Assembly: GCA_038503065.1 (NCBI GenBank)
Contig: JBCAMK010000003.1
Span: forward strand, 3,348,001-3,412,000
From: Paragyromitra xinjiangensis
Lineage: Eukaryota > Ascomycota > Pezizomycetes > Pezizales > Discinaceae
Direction of reading: 5' to 3'
DNA: 64,000 nucleotides
The translations under genes were made by a program, and so were the position numbers. How positions within the stretch are numbered: the first letter of the stretch is position 1; every line of letters begins with the position of its first letter. The notes beneath the pieces were generated by a model. That model was not told the origin of the DNA. It did no database searches and saw only the letters and a program-made list of their open reading frames with translations. Positions 46,762 through 58,927 of the stretch are shown here, piece by piece.

Positions 46762-47793
46762 CGCTAGAGATGTGGATGTTGGATCAGGGAAGACGTGATG
46801 ATATTGGGTGGGGCTCTATCACGATCACGTGCGATAACGGTTGAGTGAATCTTGGCGTGAAAACGCAAGTCGTCCCTTGTACTTCCTCACTATCATATAC
46901 TTCCTCATAATGCTTCCCATTTCATCCTACAATCTCATCTTTAGGGTCTCTAGATGGGGGACCAACCAATGTGATTAGCTAGCCCACTCGGGCTGGATCA
47001 TTTGGCTCAAGCCGACCTAATTTCAGATCCTGGACTGGACTGACGACCAACCCAAATATTGAGGTCGGGCTCGAGCCAGGAGAGTATATGCACTGGCGGG
47101 GACCAAGGAAGTTGGGGAAATCTTGCGGATTGGATTCAATCGTCTTCTGTGGTTAGCAGCATATATATGCCCCGTTCCGTGTCCCGGGCCTATTGCTACC
47201 ACTTCGCAGGTAGGACTCCTGTACAAGTATGGAGTACTTCATGTCTAAGGCTGTGCTAAGAACTATCCCGCCTTAGAGGCTGCGTAGAACCCGAACAAAT
47301 AATTACTTTATGAACAGCTAGAAAATACAATCAGAATCGGTTGGCCTGAACTGACGATAATGGTAATGCCCAAACGTGCATATACCACCAGGAAATATAT
47401 ACAGCTAATCAGGATAGAGCTTCAATTCTCCAAGCGGGTTCCTTTTAGAGAGTACTCGTTCTGGGAACCAGGCACCCACTCCACATGTGGAAGGTCGTTC
47501 AAGAACCTAGGATCTCCTCTAAATAGAAGGCCCCTTTTGCAGCCAGAGCATTTGTTTATAATTAAACTAGAAATTTCGCCCCGAAAATGACACTCGATCA
47601 ATACTACCGAGTTTTATACCAGAAACATATACGCAGTCTATTCCAGCACCAAATCTATACGAGGTATTATATACAACAGTCTCTATCATCAAGGAACTGT
47701 TAACTCTCCTCCCGCGCCAGCATAATTTATATTTACTTATCTCATGGAAAGGAAAAGGGAAGAAGAGTCTGGAGGAAACTGATACCACTTCTC
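46762..47793. other. intergenic
   Basis: No gene. A patch near 46980-47085 is rich in GGCTCGAGC/GGCTCAAGCC words, like the one near 16330-16400, and may be the same kind of eroded low-complexity repeat. Confidence 0.4.
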
Positions 47794-48912
47794 CTAGACT
47801 TCCTGTGATACATACGAAGCATCATGCTTATACAGGGATCTAGGGTACAGATGACGACCAAAAGATCTTTTGTTCAATTTAGTAGAGGCAGATTGCTTCC
47901 CGCGTCCGGAGCTCCGGTCAGTAGACGTTTGTCCAAATTCGTGGCCTGAACTTTGAGAAGCGCTGTTTCGGCTAAAAAACGAATCCTCGTTGTTGATAGT
48001 AGTTGGATTCTTATCAAACTGATAATCTGCTGCGATACGGTTGAAGACCTCTGGATTGATTGAAATGGCAGGCTTCTGGTCCGACTCTGAAACGAAGTTC
48101 TCAGGTGTCGGAGAATAGCGAGGTGATGTTGTTGCAGAGCCGAGATCACGGCGGCGGAATTGGGTACCTGGCGCAAGCTCGGATTCTGGCTTCCAGGCCT
48201 TCTGTCTCCAGTCCTCTTTGCCACGACCCATCATACCATCTAGATGTCCTTGGAGGCCTTCAAAGCCCCTAGAATCGTACTTCTCGCCGTAGAATCGGAA
48301 CATTTCGTCGAAATCCTCGTTTGTGAGTTCGACTTCCTCAACCACTTCTTCTGGAATCTCCTCTACAACTTCTGGAAGCTTCTCTTCCTGGACTTCTTCC
48401 TCCTTGGCACCTTTCTTGAACTTCTTCGGGATAACCGACCTCTTCTTAAGCCCCCAGTTCACAGACGATCTATCTGAGCTTAATGGTGCCCCAGCACTCA
48501 TAGACCCGGCGTATCTCGGGTCTCGATTCGGGTCACCTCCCCTTAGCATCTGCTCGGGCACCATCTGCTCCTGCTGTCTATTTCCCCTTTGCTTCTTTTT
48601 TAGAACGGCAAGGAAGTCTTTAAACCTGTCGGTAGCAGTTGAATCCCAGTTCATCTTCTCCACCACAATCTCTGTTGGCTCTACCTCCGGCTCTGCGGCA
48701 GCCACAACAGGGGGCCCAAGGCCCTCGTTGGCGAGCTCTGTCGGAATGTCTTTTGCCCATTGTTTCGGAGTTGATAGCTTCTCGTGGATCTTTGCTTGGA
48801 GGGGGTTTGGGAGGGGCGCTTCAGGCTGTTGGGATTGAGGCTGTTGGGCGACTGGAGCAGCTGCACAAAGGGGCCCAAGGAGAAGGGCTCCGAGGATCAT
48901 GGGGCCGAGCAT
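47794..48912 (-). CDS. secreted hydrophilic protein with basic doublets
   Basis: Single exon, 372 aa. The signal peptide MLGPMILGALLLGPLCAAA is followed by a Gln/Pro-rich segment (AQQPQSQQPEAPLPNP). The mature part is highly charged and probably disordered: a basic stretch (LKKRSVIPKKFKKG), then an acidic one with repeated E-V-V-E-E runs, then Ser/Asn-rich sequence. Possible Kex2-type sites are KKR, RRR and NKRS (near residues 153, 269 and 352). An upstream in-frame ATG (49002) would hide the signal sequence internally, so 48912 is preferred. No domain is recognised. It could be a processed secreted peptide precursor or a cell-wall or effector-like protein; the sequence alone does not decide. 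Confidence 0.7.
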   Translation of the reverse strand: MLGPMILGALLLGPLCAAAPVAQQPQSQQPEAPLPNPLQAKIHEKLSTPKQWAKDIPTELANEGLGPPVVAAAEPEVEPTEIVVEKMNWDSTATDRFKDFLAVLKKKQRGNRQQEQMVPEQMLRGGDPNRDPRYAGSMSAGAPLSSDRSSVNWGLKKRSVIPKKFKKGAKEEEVQEEKLPEVVEEIPEEVVEEVELTNEDFDEMFRFYGEKYDSRGFEGLQGHLDGMMGRGKEDWRQKAWKPESELAPGTQFRRRDLGSATTSPRYSPTPENFVSESDQKPAISINPEVFNRIAADYQFDKNPTTINNEDSFFSRNSASQSSGHEFGQTSTDRSSGRGKQSASTKLNKRSFGRHLYPRSLYKHDASYVSQEV

Positions 48913-51900
48913 GATGGTATGGTATCGTATTTTTCTGTAGAGAGGTAAGAAAATACTACGCGAATTAGGCTGGAAGTTTGCACAATGGGTCTCGAGATGC
49001 AATGCCTGGAGAGATGTTTGTCCCCGTCATCAACGCCTGAATTTATATACTTTTATAGCTAGCTTTACTTCGGCCAAAACTAACCTATTTTTTTGACTCG
49101 GAATTATTGACTTGGTGGGAGTCATCTAAGTGGATTATACCCTAGGCCCGATGGGATCCGAGAATATATATAGTTTCCTAACATGAAGTTCTTTACTAGC
49201 GGGATAAAGGAAGAAATTGGCTTTTAGTTCTTTTTAAGCCGAACTTTAGGATTACAGTGGTTGCCATCATAGAGTTAAAAAAAAATAAGCATCCGAGATG
49301 TCCTGGGAATTAGTATTTGAAGTTTACTTTCCCGATTGGGCTGAACGAATGGAGCTTAGCATTTCAGCCGTTTAAGTATAGACATCATGATGCAAGTACT
49401 GTACCCGAGAATATCTGTAAACTATCCCGATACCGATGCTGTAGTATGCCTCACGAACCAGCGAACCGGTTTTGAATCGGACCGCTCGGCTTTTGTGCAT
49501 TCTCTATGATATCTTCGGAACTAGGAACCTCTACGGAAGCCTACTCGGCAAATTAAACGTCATAAGCGTCTCCATAGAGGCTTCGTTTATTGTTTCTGTA
49601 ACTTGGGTGGGGGTCTAGGTTTGTTACTGGAATATCCAGACTTCTAGCTAGTAGTAGGTAGGGGGTGGAGTTTAACTAAAGCTAGTTTATAACAGCTTAA
49701 GCGGCCTACTAGATAGATAGATATTTCATTTACGCATCCAGCCCTAAAGCTATGGCGTAAGCGGCCTACTAATTGATGGAGTGATATTAGAAGTCATACT
49801 TATATCAAAGTCTTAAATGAAGGCGAGAAATCCCACCTATGAATTAAACCCTTTGAAACACCATTTAAATCAGCAAAGCATCTCGCTAGACAACATTGGT
49901 TATAGAGCTTCAGTTTTGGCTTCAGGCCCTACTTGGGTACTAAAATATGATAACTTGTTGCTACATGTAGTTCATAAGTTCCACCTGACTACTTTTTACT
50001 GTGTTATCACTTAAGCTGTTCCTTAAATAATGCCAACTTTTTAGAGCCGCTAAACCAGATAAGGGCCAAAAAGAACTCGTTTCACACGCAAGCCACACCT
50101 TTAAGACATAGCCATGTCTCACGTTGGCAGCATTAACATCATAAGGGATAGGTATTAGCGTATTCGACCTCATTCCCTTCGGAACGGGCAATTTGGTTTG
50201 CTCTTTTTGTGTATCCTATCTGCCCGTCTTGGTTATTGATGGAAAATGCATTAATGAAGAGAAAATACAATGTTGGTTACCCTGGGGCCGGTGGCCTGGT
50301 GAAGTGAACACAGTAACATACTATGCTTAATTGGGTTTGGGTCGAGAAAAGCTTTGGGTGTTGGATATGGGTCTTGTTATGGGGAATATTTACCCTAACA
50401 CTTCCCGGAAGCGATAGAACGTGTTCTATCGCGAAATAGATGCTCTATTAGATGGAACAGGGTGCCTATCCAATTCTTATAGAAGGTTTTCTATTCACCG
50501 GAATAGAACCGTGCATAGAATTCCAACTGTGCTTTGCCACAATTAGCTAGGCTACCGGGACTTTCAAGCGACCGTGATTTGTAGTTAGTGACTAGTAGCA
50601 TACCGGTGGAAATTTTTTTACTATAATCCTCAATTTTTTTCTAGGGACAGAATAGAAACACCATAACCTGTAAAAACTTTCACCCTGATACGGGAACTGG
50701 GTCTATTCATAAAAGGGTATCTATCTTCATAGATCTCGCTCTATCGCTTGCGAGAGGTCGTCCAATATTATAGCTTTAACTGCAGCTGATCTCAACGATC
50801 AAGGTCAATTTGAGATAGTTATAGATATAGGGGATGTGTTTTAAGGCTGAATATTTAGCACTCTTTCCCTACGACGTCGACGGGTCTAGAGCAGCTATAG
50901 CCCTAGAATGAGCATGCACCGTAAACAATTAATTGGTAACCGAATTTACAGCGCGAGAATCAAAAGGTCCAAACACATGATGCAAAAACCTACGATGTCT
51001 CACGCCTAGTGATATGACAAGAATCAAGTTGCGCCTTCTCGATCGGAAAGGTTCAATTATTTATCCACCAAAGAGATATCTTAGTCACCGCCCTGCACAT
51101 GCAACGTAATCTGGCTCACAAGCCAAGAGAATTCCCCGTTCTAGATGCTGATAGTTGAGATCTTTAGTAGACTGATCCCGTCGCTGCTTCTCTGCATTAG
51201 AGGGGGCTCTGAGGGACAGACATGCGATGATCTAGTGGACGTCTGTATGCAGGTTCACGTAGCATCACTCGTATAAACATCGCAGCCTTAGCGCGGATAA
51301 ACCCTGCTGTCTGTGCGGGGCACGGATAAATCTGAGCCCATCCTTTGCAGGCCCGATCTCGAGCCTGATAACGTATATATATAACTATACAAGAAACTTT
51401 GCAACACTCTTACCCGTAAAGAGGCTTAATTGCTATTGCAGGTGGTGATGCACCACTCGGTTTTCATCCGGTTACGCGTTTTAGCGCGGGAAAAAGATGC
51501 CGAGAAAGGTGATGGGAGATGGTAATATGATGTAACAAGACGACGTCTGACGAACCACAATTTTTTATAGATAGAGGCTTGAGTACCTTCAAGGAAGTTT
51601 TTGAGCAAATGGTGAAAAGGCAGAGGAAGGAGCTAAAGGGGAAAAGGAGGTTAACAGGGGCAGTCTTTAGCCCTATTGCGCAAAGTTATAGATTCTCATT
51701 TTCCAAGGAAAGAAAGGGTAGAATACTTTTGTGCACTACCACTAAGAAAACGAAAATAATATCGAAATCTGTGGAGGATGCACATGACGTAGGCCATGAC
51801 CATGTATACGTAGTTTGGAAAAAGTGTGAAGGCTGGCCTGTATGAATAGAAAAACGACTTTGAAAGTTCTCCCAATGGTGCTCTATTTAAATTTAGTTGA

Positions 51901-53458
51901 GCTAGATATGAGAGATTCTCTCTTTTTGCACTTTAGCGGGGCCTCAATATTTACTTTTTTTGCTGTCACATTTTTTTACTATCTTTGCCTAGTTCGCATA
52001 CCGTCGTCCTGAATAATGGGGTTTATCACTATCATCACCCTGCATCGCTTATCCGACTTGTTCAGCCCTAGGCCTGTTGATCGTATTTTGGCAACGGGTC
52101 AATCATGATCCCCAGGCTAGAAAAGGAAATACCCCTGCCCAGTGTTTCGTTGCTCAGCCGCTCACGCAAATGGTGCCCTAAATCCGATTTGAGGTCAGAA
52201 GCAACAGGGGTTATCTGAGCAGTGTAGTTTACGCCATCTTCTAAAAATCAGTTATTGGGGAGGCTAATTAAAGGTCACTTTCTAGGGAGGAGAAACATGA
52301 TTTCCTGTGAAGCTGAATCGGCACAAGCCCAGCCCGCCCTTGATACACTAGCTACCAACTAGCAGAGCAATTGTGTATCATAGATTAGCGGGGTTGTTTA
52401 GACGGGCCCGTACAGGTCAGCCCTATTGCTTCGATCATCGCCCGCCCGTAAAGTTGCACTTTTCACTAGGGCTGAGTATGTTGGGAACAATGTGCTAAAG
52501 TAGTGCAAATCAGAGCTGAAAAGAGAGTATAAGGATTAAGGAAGAGGCGTCCCATACCGTCATACACGTACGCAAGTGTCCCAAAAACGTAAACCTATGA
52601 TAAGCGATAAACATCTACTAATATTTTAAAGGAGCTACCACTTCAAAAAGCAATATATGGAACATGTCGTTATCATGGGTCTACATTGACGTGGGACTTA
52701 CCGTTGACACCTCAGGTCATCATATTGCTGTTTCAGTCACTACTCCAATACCTTACCTTGAATCCCGCTACTTTTGAAATTTTGATTTCGATTCACTATC
52801 TATCTAGATCCCGTGCTTGCCGAAACCCAATAGTAATTCTTACGCTTCCTAGATTGTCGAAAGCGGAAATGAAAAGCATGATACGCAGGTATTCTGAGAG
52901 CTTGATACTGAATATTATCTCAGCGCTCGCGATCGGACTAAGTTCTGAAAAAATTGGACGTTAGTTTTGAATTACGCTAAGCCTGGGTTTCTCGGACGGC
53001 ATTTGATAGGGGTTTGCGAGCTCAAATGTTTTCCGGTTAAAGCTCTTGGCACCCAGGAACCCACAGCACTAGCAATATAAAACAGGGAAAATAAATCCTT
53101 ATTTACCCTATTTGGAGCCATCAAGCCAACACATATCTTGGAGGGGTAAGCCTTGCATTTTCATATATATGTGTTTAAATCTTGTTGAGAAGTGCCATGG
53201 CACGTGATTCTTTAGTGTTATGAGACTCTGTTATGAGCTAGTGGATGTGTATATATTTAGTGTTCTCGTTTCCCCTTCTCTTTCTTTCTCGATCACCAGA
53301 CATTCAATTTACCTCAGTCACTTGCTCGCTCAAACCGCTCCTGAACTTCAACAAATCTCTCTGGAGTTCATCTTCTCGTTCACGATAATTGACTTACCAC
53401 TACGTACAGACCTTTGACTTAAAACTTCCCAAGAATACCCTTAGAAATCGTGCTTAAG
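48913..53458. other. intergenic
   Basis: About 4.5 kb with no supportable gene. It contains a 14-bp direct repeat TAAGCGGCCTACTA (49698-49711 and 49758-49771) and a foldback element (50399-50759). The open frames at 51579-51845 and 52686-52964 lack an initial ATG and any domain. The last 250 bp are pyrimidine-rich (53260-53290) and probably form the amylase promoter. Confidence 0.4.
50399..50759. repeat. foldback element with AAGCGATAGA ends
   Basis: The left end CACTTCCCGGAAGCGATAGA matches the reverse complement of the right end, GACCTCTCGCAAGCGATAGA, at 16 of 20 positions. The left end also carries a perfect 22-bp palindrome at 50411-50432 (arms GCGATAGAAC and GTTCTATCGC, spacer GT), and ATAGA/TCTAT words recur inside. 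No clear target duplication is seen. It could be a MITE or a decayed foldback transposon. Confidence 0.45.
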
Positions 53459-55248
53459 ATGGCTGGGACTGGTAAACTTTACCTCTGTTCAATAATCAAG
53501 CTCTATATTTAGATCTACGGCGATTGACTAATGACCAATAGACTCTAACCCACAACCAACTCCAGAGAATACCACGATGTTCCAAGGATTTGAATGGTAT
53601 GTGCCCCCCGATGGAGGGCATTGGGAGCGTCTCATTGGAGCCTTGCCAAAGTTGAAGGCCATTGGCATTTCGAATATGTGGATCCCACCTGCTTGTAAAG
53701 GTGATAACCAGAATTATGGCAACGGATATGATATTGTACGTTGTATCCCAACTGATCGGCTTAATATATAGAGGAGCTGCTCCTGCTCTTTCTTTAAAAG
53801 CTGACAATCTCTCGTAGTATGACCTTTACGATCTTGGCGAATTTGATCAAAGGGGAAACGGGGTCCAAACCAAATGGGGCACCAAAGCCCAACTTCTTAG
53901 TCTCCGTGACACTGCTAAGGAAGTGGGAGTCGGTCTCTATTTTGACGCCGTCTTAAACCACAAAGCTGGTGCAGATCATACCGAACGCTGCTTAGCTGTT
54001 GAAGTCGACCCTTACAACAGGCTTGATGCTATTAGCGGCGTCTATGAAATCGGTTGCGAAGTCGGGTTCGATTTTCCCGGAAGGGGGGAGTTGTATTCTA
54101 GTCAGAAATACCACTGGTACCACTTCGTTGGCGTGGGCTGGAACAAAGACAATAACAAGACTGCTGTCTATAAAATCCAGGGAATCGGGAAGGATTGGAG
54201 TAATAGTGTTGCAAAACAGTACGGGAACTATGATTATTTAATATACGCCGACCTAGACTATAACCACCCTGAGGTCCAAAACGATGTGAAAAATTGGGGT
54301 GTTTGGCTTGCGGGCCAGTTAGAAAACCAAGGGTTCAGGTAAGAAATCTCCGTTCGTTTCTCGGTGCCTCATATGTTGATCGTTGACATCCCACCCAGGT
54401 TTGACGCCGTGAAACACTTTTCCGAAGATTTTCTGAAGGATTTTATTAACCATATGGATGCCGAGGTCCAATCGGGCTTGTTTTACGTTGGCGAGTTTTG
54501 GGAGAACTCTCTGGATGACATGACGCAATATCTCCAGCGATTAGACCATAAATTTTGCCTCTTTGACGCCCCTCTCGTATACAAATTTTCCCAAGTCTCA
54601 AATACAAACAGTGGGGATTTGAGAGGTGTCTTCGACGGGACTTTAGTGCAAGTCGAACCCTATAGTGCCGTTACGTTGGTCCAGAACCATGATACCCAGC
54701 CGGGCCAATCGCTTTCAGGCGGTACCGGAATCGCAGATTTCTTCAAGCCCCTAGCGTATGCGCTCATTCTCCTCCGCGATGGCGGGTATCCATGCGTTTT
54801 CTATGGTGATCTCTATGGAATCTATGGCGACAGCAGCAACCCTGCTTACCCGCCTTCTTGTTCGGGGGCTCTCCCAGGGCTTATATTGGCACGTAAACTT
54901 TACGCATACGGAGTTCAAGACGATTACTTCGACTACCCAACTTGCGTTGGCTGGGTCAGGCATGGAACATGGGATAGGCCAGCTGGATGTGCTGTCGTCA
55001 TCAGCAATGCTGGCGCAGGGACCAAGAGGATGGCCGTCGGCATCGAACACAAAGGTGAACTTTGGACAGATGTACTTGGGTGGAGCCAGGGCGAAATTCA
55101 GATCGGAGATGATGGGTTTGCCGAGTTCAGGTGCGGAACCTGTAGTGTCAGTGTCTGGGTTAACAAAAATGCTGCGGGGAGAGACCAATTTGGAAAGTTG
55201 TCAGTATTCTTCTTTCCCGAATTCCTTGTGATGTTGAGTACATTCTAA
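53459..55248 (+). CDS. intracellular alpha-amylase, GH13_5-like
   Basis: Hydrolyses alpha-1,4-glucan. Exons: 53459-53471 (13 nt, MAGT), 53566-53735, 53818-54338 and 54399-55248, giving 517 aa. The bacterial-type start TTMFQGFEWYVPPDG and the lack of a signal peptide point to the cytoplasmic GH13_5 group, implicated in some fungi in cell-wall alpha-glucan primer formation. The (beta/alpha)8 motifs are complete: region I DAVLNHKAG; region II GFRFDAVKH with nucleophile Asp237 (an intron lies two residues before it); region III YVGEFWE with acid/base Glu267; region IV VQNHDTQPG with Asp333. A C-terminal beta domain ends around VSVWVNKNAAGRDQF; a hydrophobic tail FFFPEFLVMLSTF follows. The 13-nt first exon is inferred from a good donor, a ctaacc branch site and the in-frame family-like N-T-T-M junction. 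The alternative start is the ATG at 53577. Confidence 0.92.
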
Positions 55249-57418
55249 TATTAAGAATGAGCATAGCGACGGGAGCATATATGCAAAGGATCCATGGTAG
55301 AAAACCACTGTATTAACTTTTAGTATAGTATCTAGGGTATTTGAGTGTGGGTGGATCGATTGTCAGAATTTAGCTACGGTAGATTACTGGCCCACGTTAA
55401 AGCACTAAAGTGTATACATAAACTTGACTCAAATTCTTTTATCACGGGAGCGTAATTTTTGGCATAACCCGCACCGACTTGCAGTTTCGGGATTGCAATT
55501 CACTTTCATTGCGAACGCTAGTTAAAAGTCATGTTTTCGCGTCGTTCGATTTTCCCAGTCACTCATATCCGAAAATTCTTGGGATTGAATTCCCTAAATT
55601 TAATTGAAAGGTCATAAGCTAGTTGTGGTGCCCAATTAATGGATCCCTATACTCCAACGACACAACTACCAAAGCTATTACCCTTATGAAACAAAGCATG
55701 ACTTCAGTCAGGCTTAGAGTTTAGCTAGGACTAAACCATGCACATCTTTGTAACTCAACTTAGTAACATTCTACCGATAGCTTATAGGATAGTCATTGTA
55801 TCTATTCTTTCGTAACTAGTTTTTGTTGCTAAGCGATCATTACCGATAATGATTATAAAGAAAGTTATCGAGGCTAGAAAGGGCCTGTAAGTTAAGCCCC
55901 TCCGTATTGATGACCTGATTACCTACTACCTTCATGTTCGGATCAAACGATTATGTTTGATGTTAAAACAAATAATTGGGGCTGTGTGTTCGGGATACGT
56001 GAGGTATCACTTGTAATTGTCTGGTTAACTAAAGTGGCCCGCATAGTGGAGCTCGAGGGAAAATCTACAATTACTTAACAACTCTCTGATTTTAGGTACA
56101 AGGGAATTCAGCCGTGGCCCGGCCACTCATCACAACTTGGGGTTTGTTTCACGCCCTCGATATAGATCTAGCTAGTGTTATCACCTGAAAACCCAATTAC
56201 AACAACTCAAACGATTAGTAAACTACTGCTTTGGATCCCCAAGCCCGTCTGGTTACTATGAACCCATCCTTAGTAGAAAATCGACTCCCAGGGGGCTGTA
56301 GGCGTCAGGAGAGTGCCGTCACGAAGTCCGACCGTCGGAGATCGATATCATGAGATGTCTCGAGAAATTTCGCAAATTCCCAAGAAAAGCTGTCGGATAT
56401 TTACTTTCTATTATGCCGCATGTTTTTGTTTCTATTAGTGTTCTCTATTATTTAATCCTACCATTTCCTTCACAAGCTACAGGACATCTTTGAGTGGCAA
56501 CCTATAATTGTGGTTGATCACAAACCTAAGCAAGTGACAGGACCTCTTGAGCTCGTAACCCAGCAATCGCTCTACCCAACCGTTTCAGTGCTCTCAACTT
56601 ACTTGAAACTTATTCCTTCCTGCTTATTTTATATCTAATTGCTTTAGGATTGGCTCTAGTGATTTCTCGTCGATGGACATTCACCAAATATCACCCGGCA
56701 CGATTATGCTATCCCTGGACTTCTTTACGTACAAGATCAACAGGCCCACGAGACTAAATGAGGGGAGAATATCCCACGATCCATACTTCACCTTATCTCG
56801 CCAACACAGTCATCGGGGGAACCGCATCTAAGGAATCCGGACTGCACACACTCAACCTCTACACGATCGATCCTAGCTCTAGAGAATTCGTTGGATAGCG
56901 CGTGTTTGCTTCCTGTTCACATGTGTACGTTACTAAAACCTCTCATAATGCTTAGCTAGCTAATTCTCACGGATACACTATTAGGAGAATGTTACCTTTA
57001 CGCACGAATCATTCACGCGTATGAGTGTCAAGTACTGAAAAACAAGGCACGTACCTGTCCCGCGTGAAGAAACACAAGAGATTTTCTTTCTGCAGCTGTC
57101 ATATGCTATTACTTTAGGGGCTGTGGCCAAAGAGAATGCTTCAATGGTTACTATCCAGCCCAGCCACTTTAACGGGTAGCATAGAGCAGGAAGTTAGGAA
57201 ATGAAGTTCTTTTGGGATAAACAGAAATATATTCCCTTGAATCCCCTTTGAAAAATCATCAAGATAGGTATCACTAAACCGAAACGCACATAACGTTCAT
57301 CCCAAATTCATCCCTAGAGTTGGGTATATCCTGAATAACAGTTATATTCGTGGAAGAATTAAATATAAGAGATTTGCAATAAAAAAACGCCTTCGAAAAA
57401 CCAACTCTTCCCACAACC
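55249..57418. other. intergenic
   Basis: Between the 3' ends of the amylase and the copper transporter. No gene supported. A 51-codon frame from ATG 56673 has no recognisable domain. No repeats stood out. Confidence 0.4.
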
Positions 57419-57958
57419 TCAGTGGTGCTCAAGTTCGCCTGACCTTCCTACTCGGACATACATCCTCGCGAAAATCAGTTCACCAACTGCCAACCCCGTA
57501 ACGACTGCAAAAAAGTAGGCCTAGTATGAAGTTAGCTAAGAATTCACTCCTACCAAGGGCTATCTACAAGCACCACATACCACGACGAACGACATAACAA
57601 CCAACATAAGAGCATACCCCAGCATCGCCGTTACTAACGCCAAGAGTGCTCTTCCCCCATCTCGCGCCATTGAAAACGGCTGCACATATCGCAATCGCTC
57701 CTTCAACATTTCGTCACCGCAGTACTGAGGACTCCAGCATGTCGCCTCCAAATGACTTCTAAGGAAAGCCAGCCCACGGTAGGCAATTGCTGTGAAAAAT
57801 ATCGCTATCCAAACTCCGAAAACATAGGCTTGGGTGGTAGGTTGAAGGTTCTTGAAGAGGACAGGGATGCCAACGTAGGAGGTTGTGAAGAACATTTGCA
57901 TCGATGTGGAGGTCATGGCCATCGATGTCGAATTTGATGTGTCTATGGACATGTCCAT
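57419..57958 (-). CDS. Ctr-family high-affinity copper transporter
   Basis: Trimeric Cu(I) importer subunit of the plasma membrane (or vacuole). Exon 1 is 57581-57958, the 60-bp intron is 57521-57580 (donor gtatgt) and exon 2 is 57419-57520, giving 159 aa. The N-terminus is methionine-rich (MDMSIDTSNSTSMAMTSTSM, with M20 and M22 just before TM1). TM1 is around 43-66; TM2 (around 104-126) carries the signature MxxxM as M118-LVV-M122; TM3, encoded by exon 2, carries GxxxG as G135-LAV-G139. Splicing removes the in-frame CGACR-stop read-through and joins VMSFVV to AYFFAVVTGLAVGELIF. The ATG at 57958 is the first true ATG. It is divergent from the Fre gene, so co-regulation by copper status is likely. 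A short His pair ends the protein. Confidence 0.92.
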
Positions 57959-58927
57959 GATGGCTGTGGGGATTCGAACGTAATTCAAAGATTCGAGTAT
58001 TTGGGATCTACTTCAATGATGATTGCTTCGTGGATTTGGTAGGTGGGCTTCCTGGAAGTAGATTCGGAATGCAAGAAATGTAAATACATATTGGTGCCTT
58101 TGGGTGGTATTAGACCTTTACATGAAAGCATGCAACACTCGCCAATTCCGAGAACCAGCTGAGCAGGTCGCATAGCATATTCTCTTCTAACTCCGACTAC
58201 ATCGACAGGGGTCTGACCCTTTGCATCACCAACTAATGCCCCAAATACTTACATGCATCCCTTGCATAAAAAGAAAACTGCCTCAAACGCCCTCATTCGG
58301 AGAATAGTTGGTTCATTACTAAACATTACTGTTACCCCACCACCTACTCCATTTCCGAAATCTGGTGGGGGATTTATTGGTAGCGAGAACGTTGCCAAGC
58401 CAGATGGGGCTAGCGAAATATTAAGGGTGCGGTTTTGGGACTGGGCCTTAGCGTAATGAGCAAGTTTCCATTCCTTTTTCTTGAGAATGTTTTACTATCC
58501 TGCGCATGAGGTAGTTTTAACAAAGAAAACCTTCTCATATCATGCCTTTTATCTACATAAGTATCCCCTACTATTTGTAATGCCGCGCGTTCCGTTGAAC
58601 AACATTGTAATAATGAGCTCTGATATCCAAATCTTGCATCCTTATATGTATTCATGCATAAATGTGGCGCACAATATCTATGCGATGGACCCAAAGTATC
58701 AGATTTCTAGTTTCCGGGAGCGGGGACGATACATATTCCCTGGTCCTAACATTTCCAGGTAATCGGATAGCTCGGCATTTAATCAACGTATTTCATCTAT
58801 AATTATCTAGAGTATTTACGAATATCAAAATAGTTTTCATGTGGCCCTATATCTTGGCTGAGCTTCCCAACTCTACGGTAAGATTTTATGCACGTCGATC
58901 GAGTCATATCCTGTGAACTACAGCAAA
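57959..58927. promoter_or_regulatory. shared divergent promoter region of Ctr and Fre genes
   Basis: The 969-bp gap between two divergent start codons. TGAGCAAG at 58457-58464 (reverse complement CTTGCTCA) matches the TTGCTCA core recognised by copper-sensing fungal factors of the Mac1/Cuf1/GRISEA type. Only one copy was found, while such factors usually need two, so the site is tentative. A possible 5' leader intron (gtaaga near 58878 to ctacag near 58923) ends just before the Fre ATG. Confidence 0.4.

Noticed and set aside
51579..51845. Lysine-rich open frame
   Set aside because: Opens on TTG, biased composition, no domain; probably chance.
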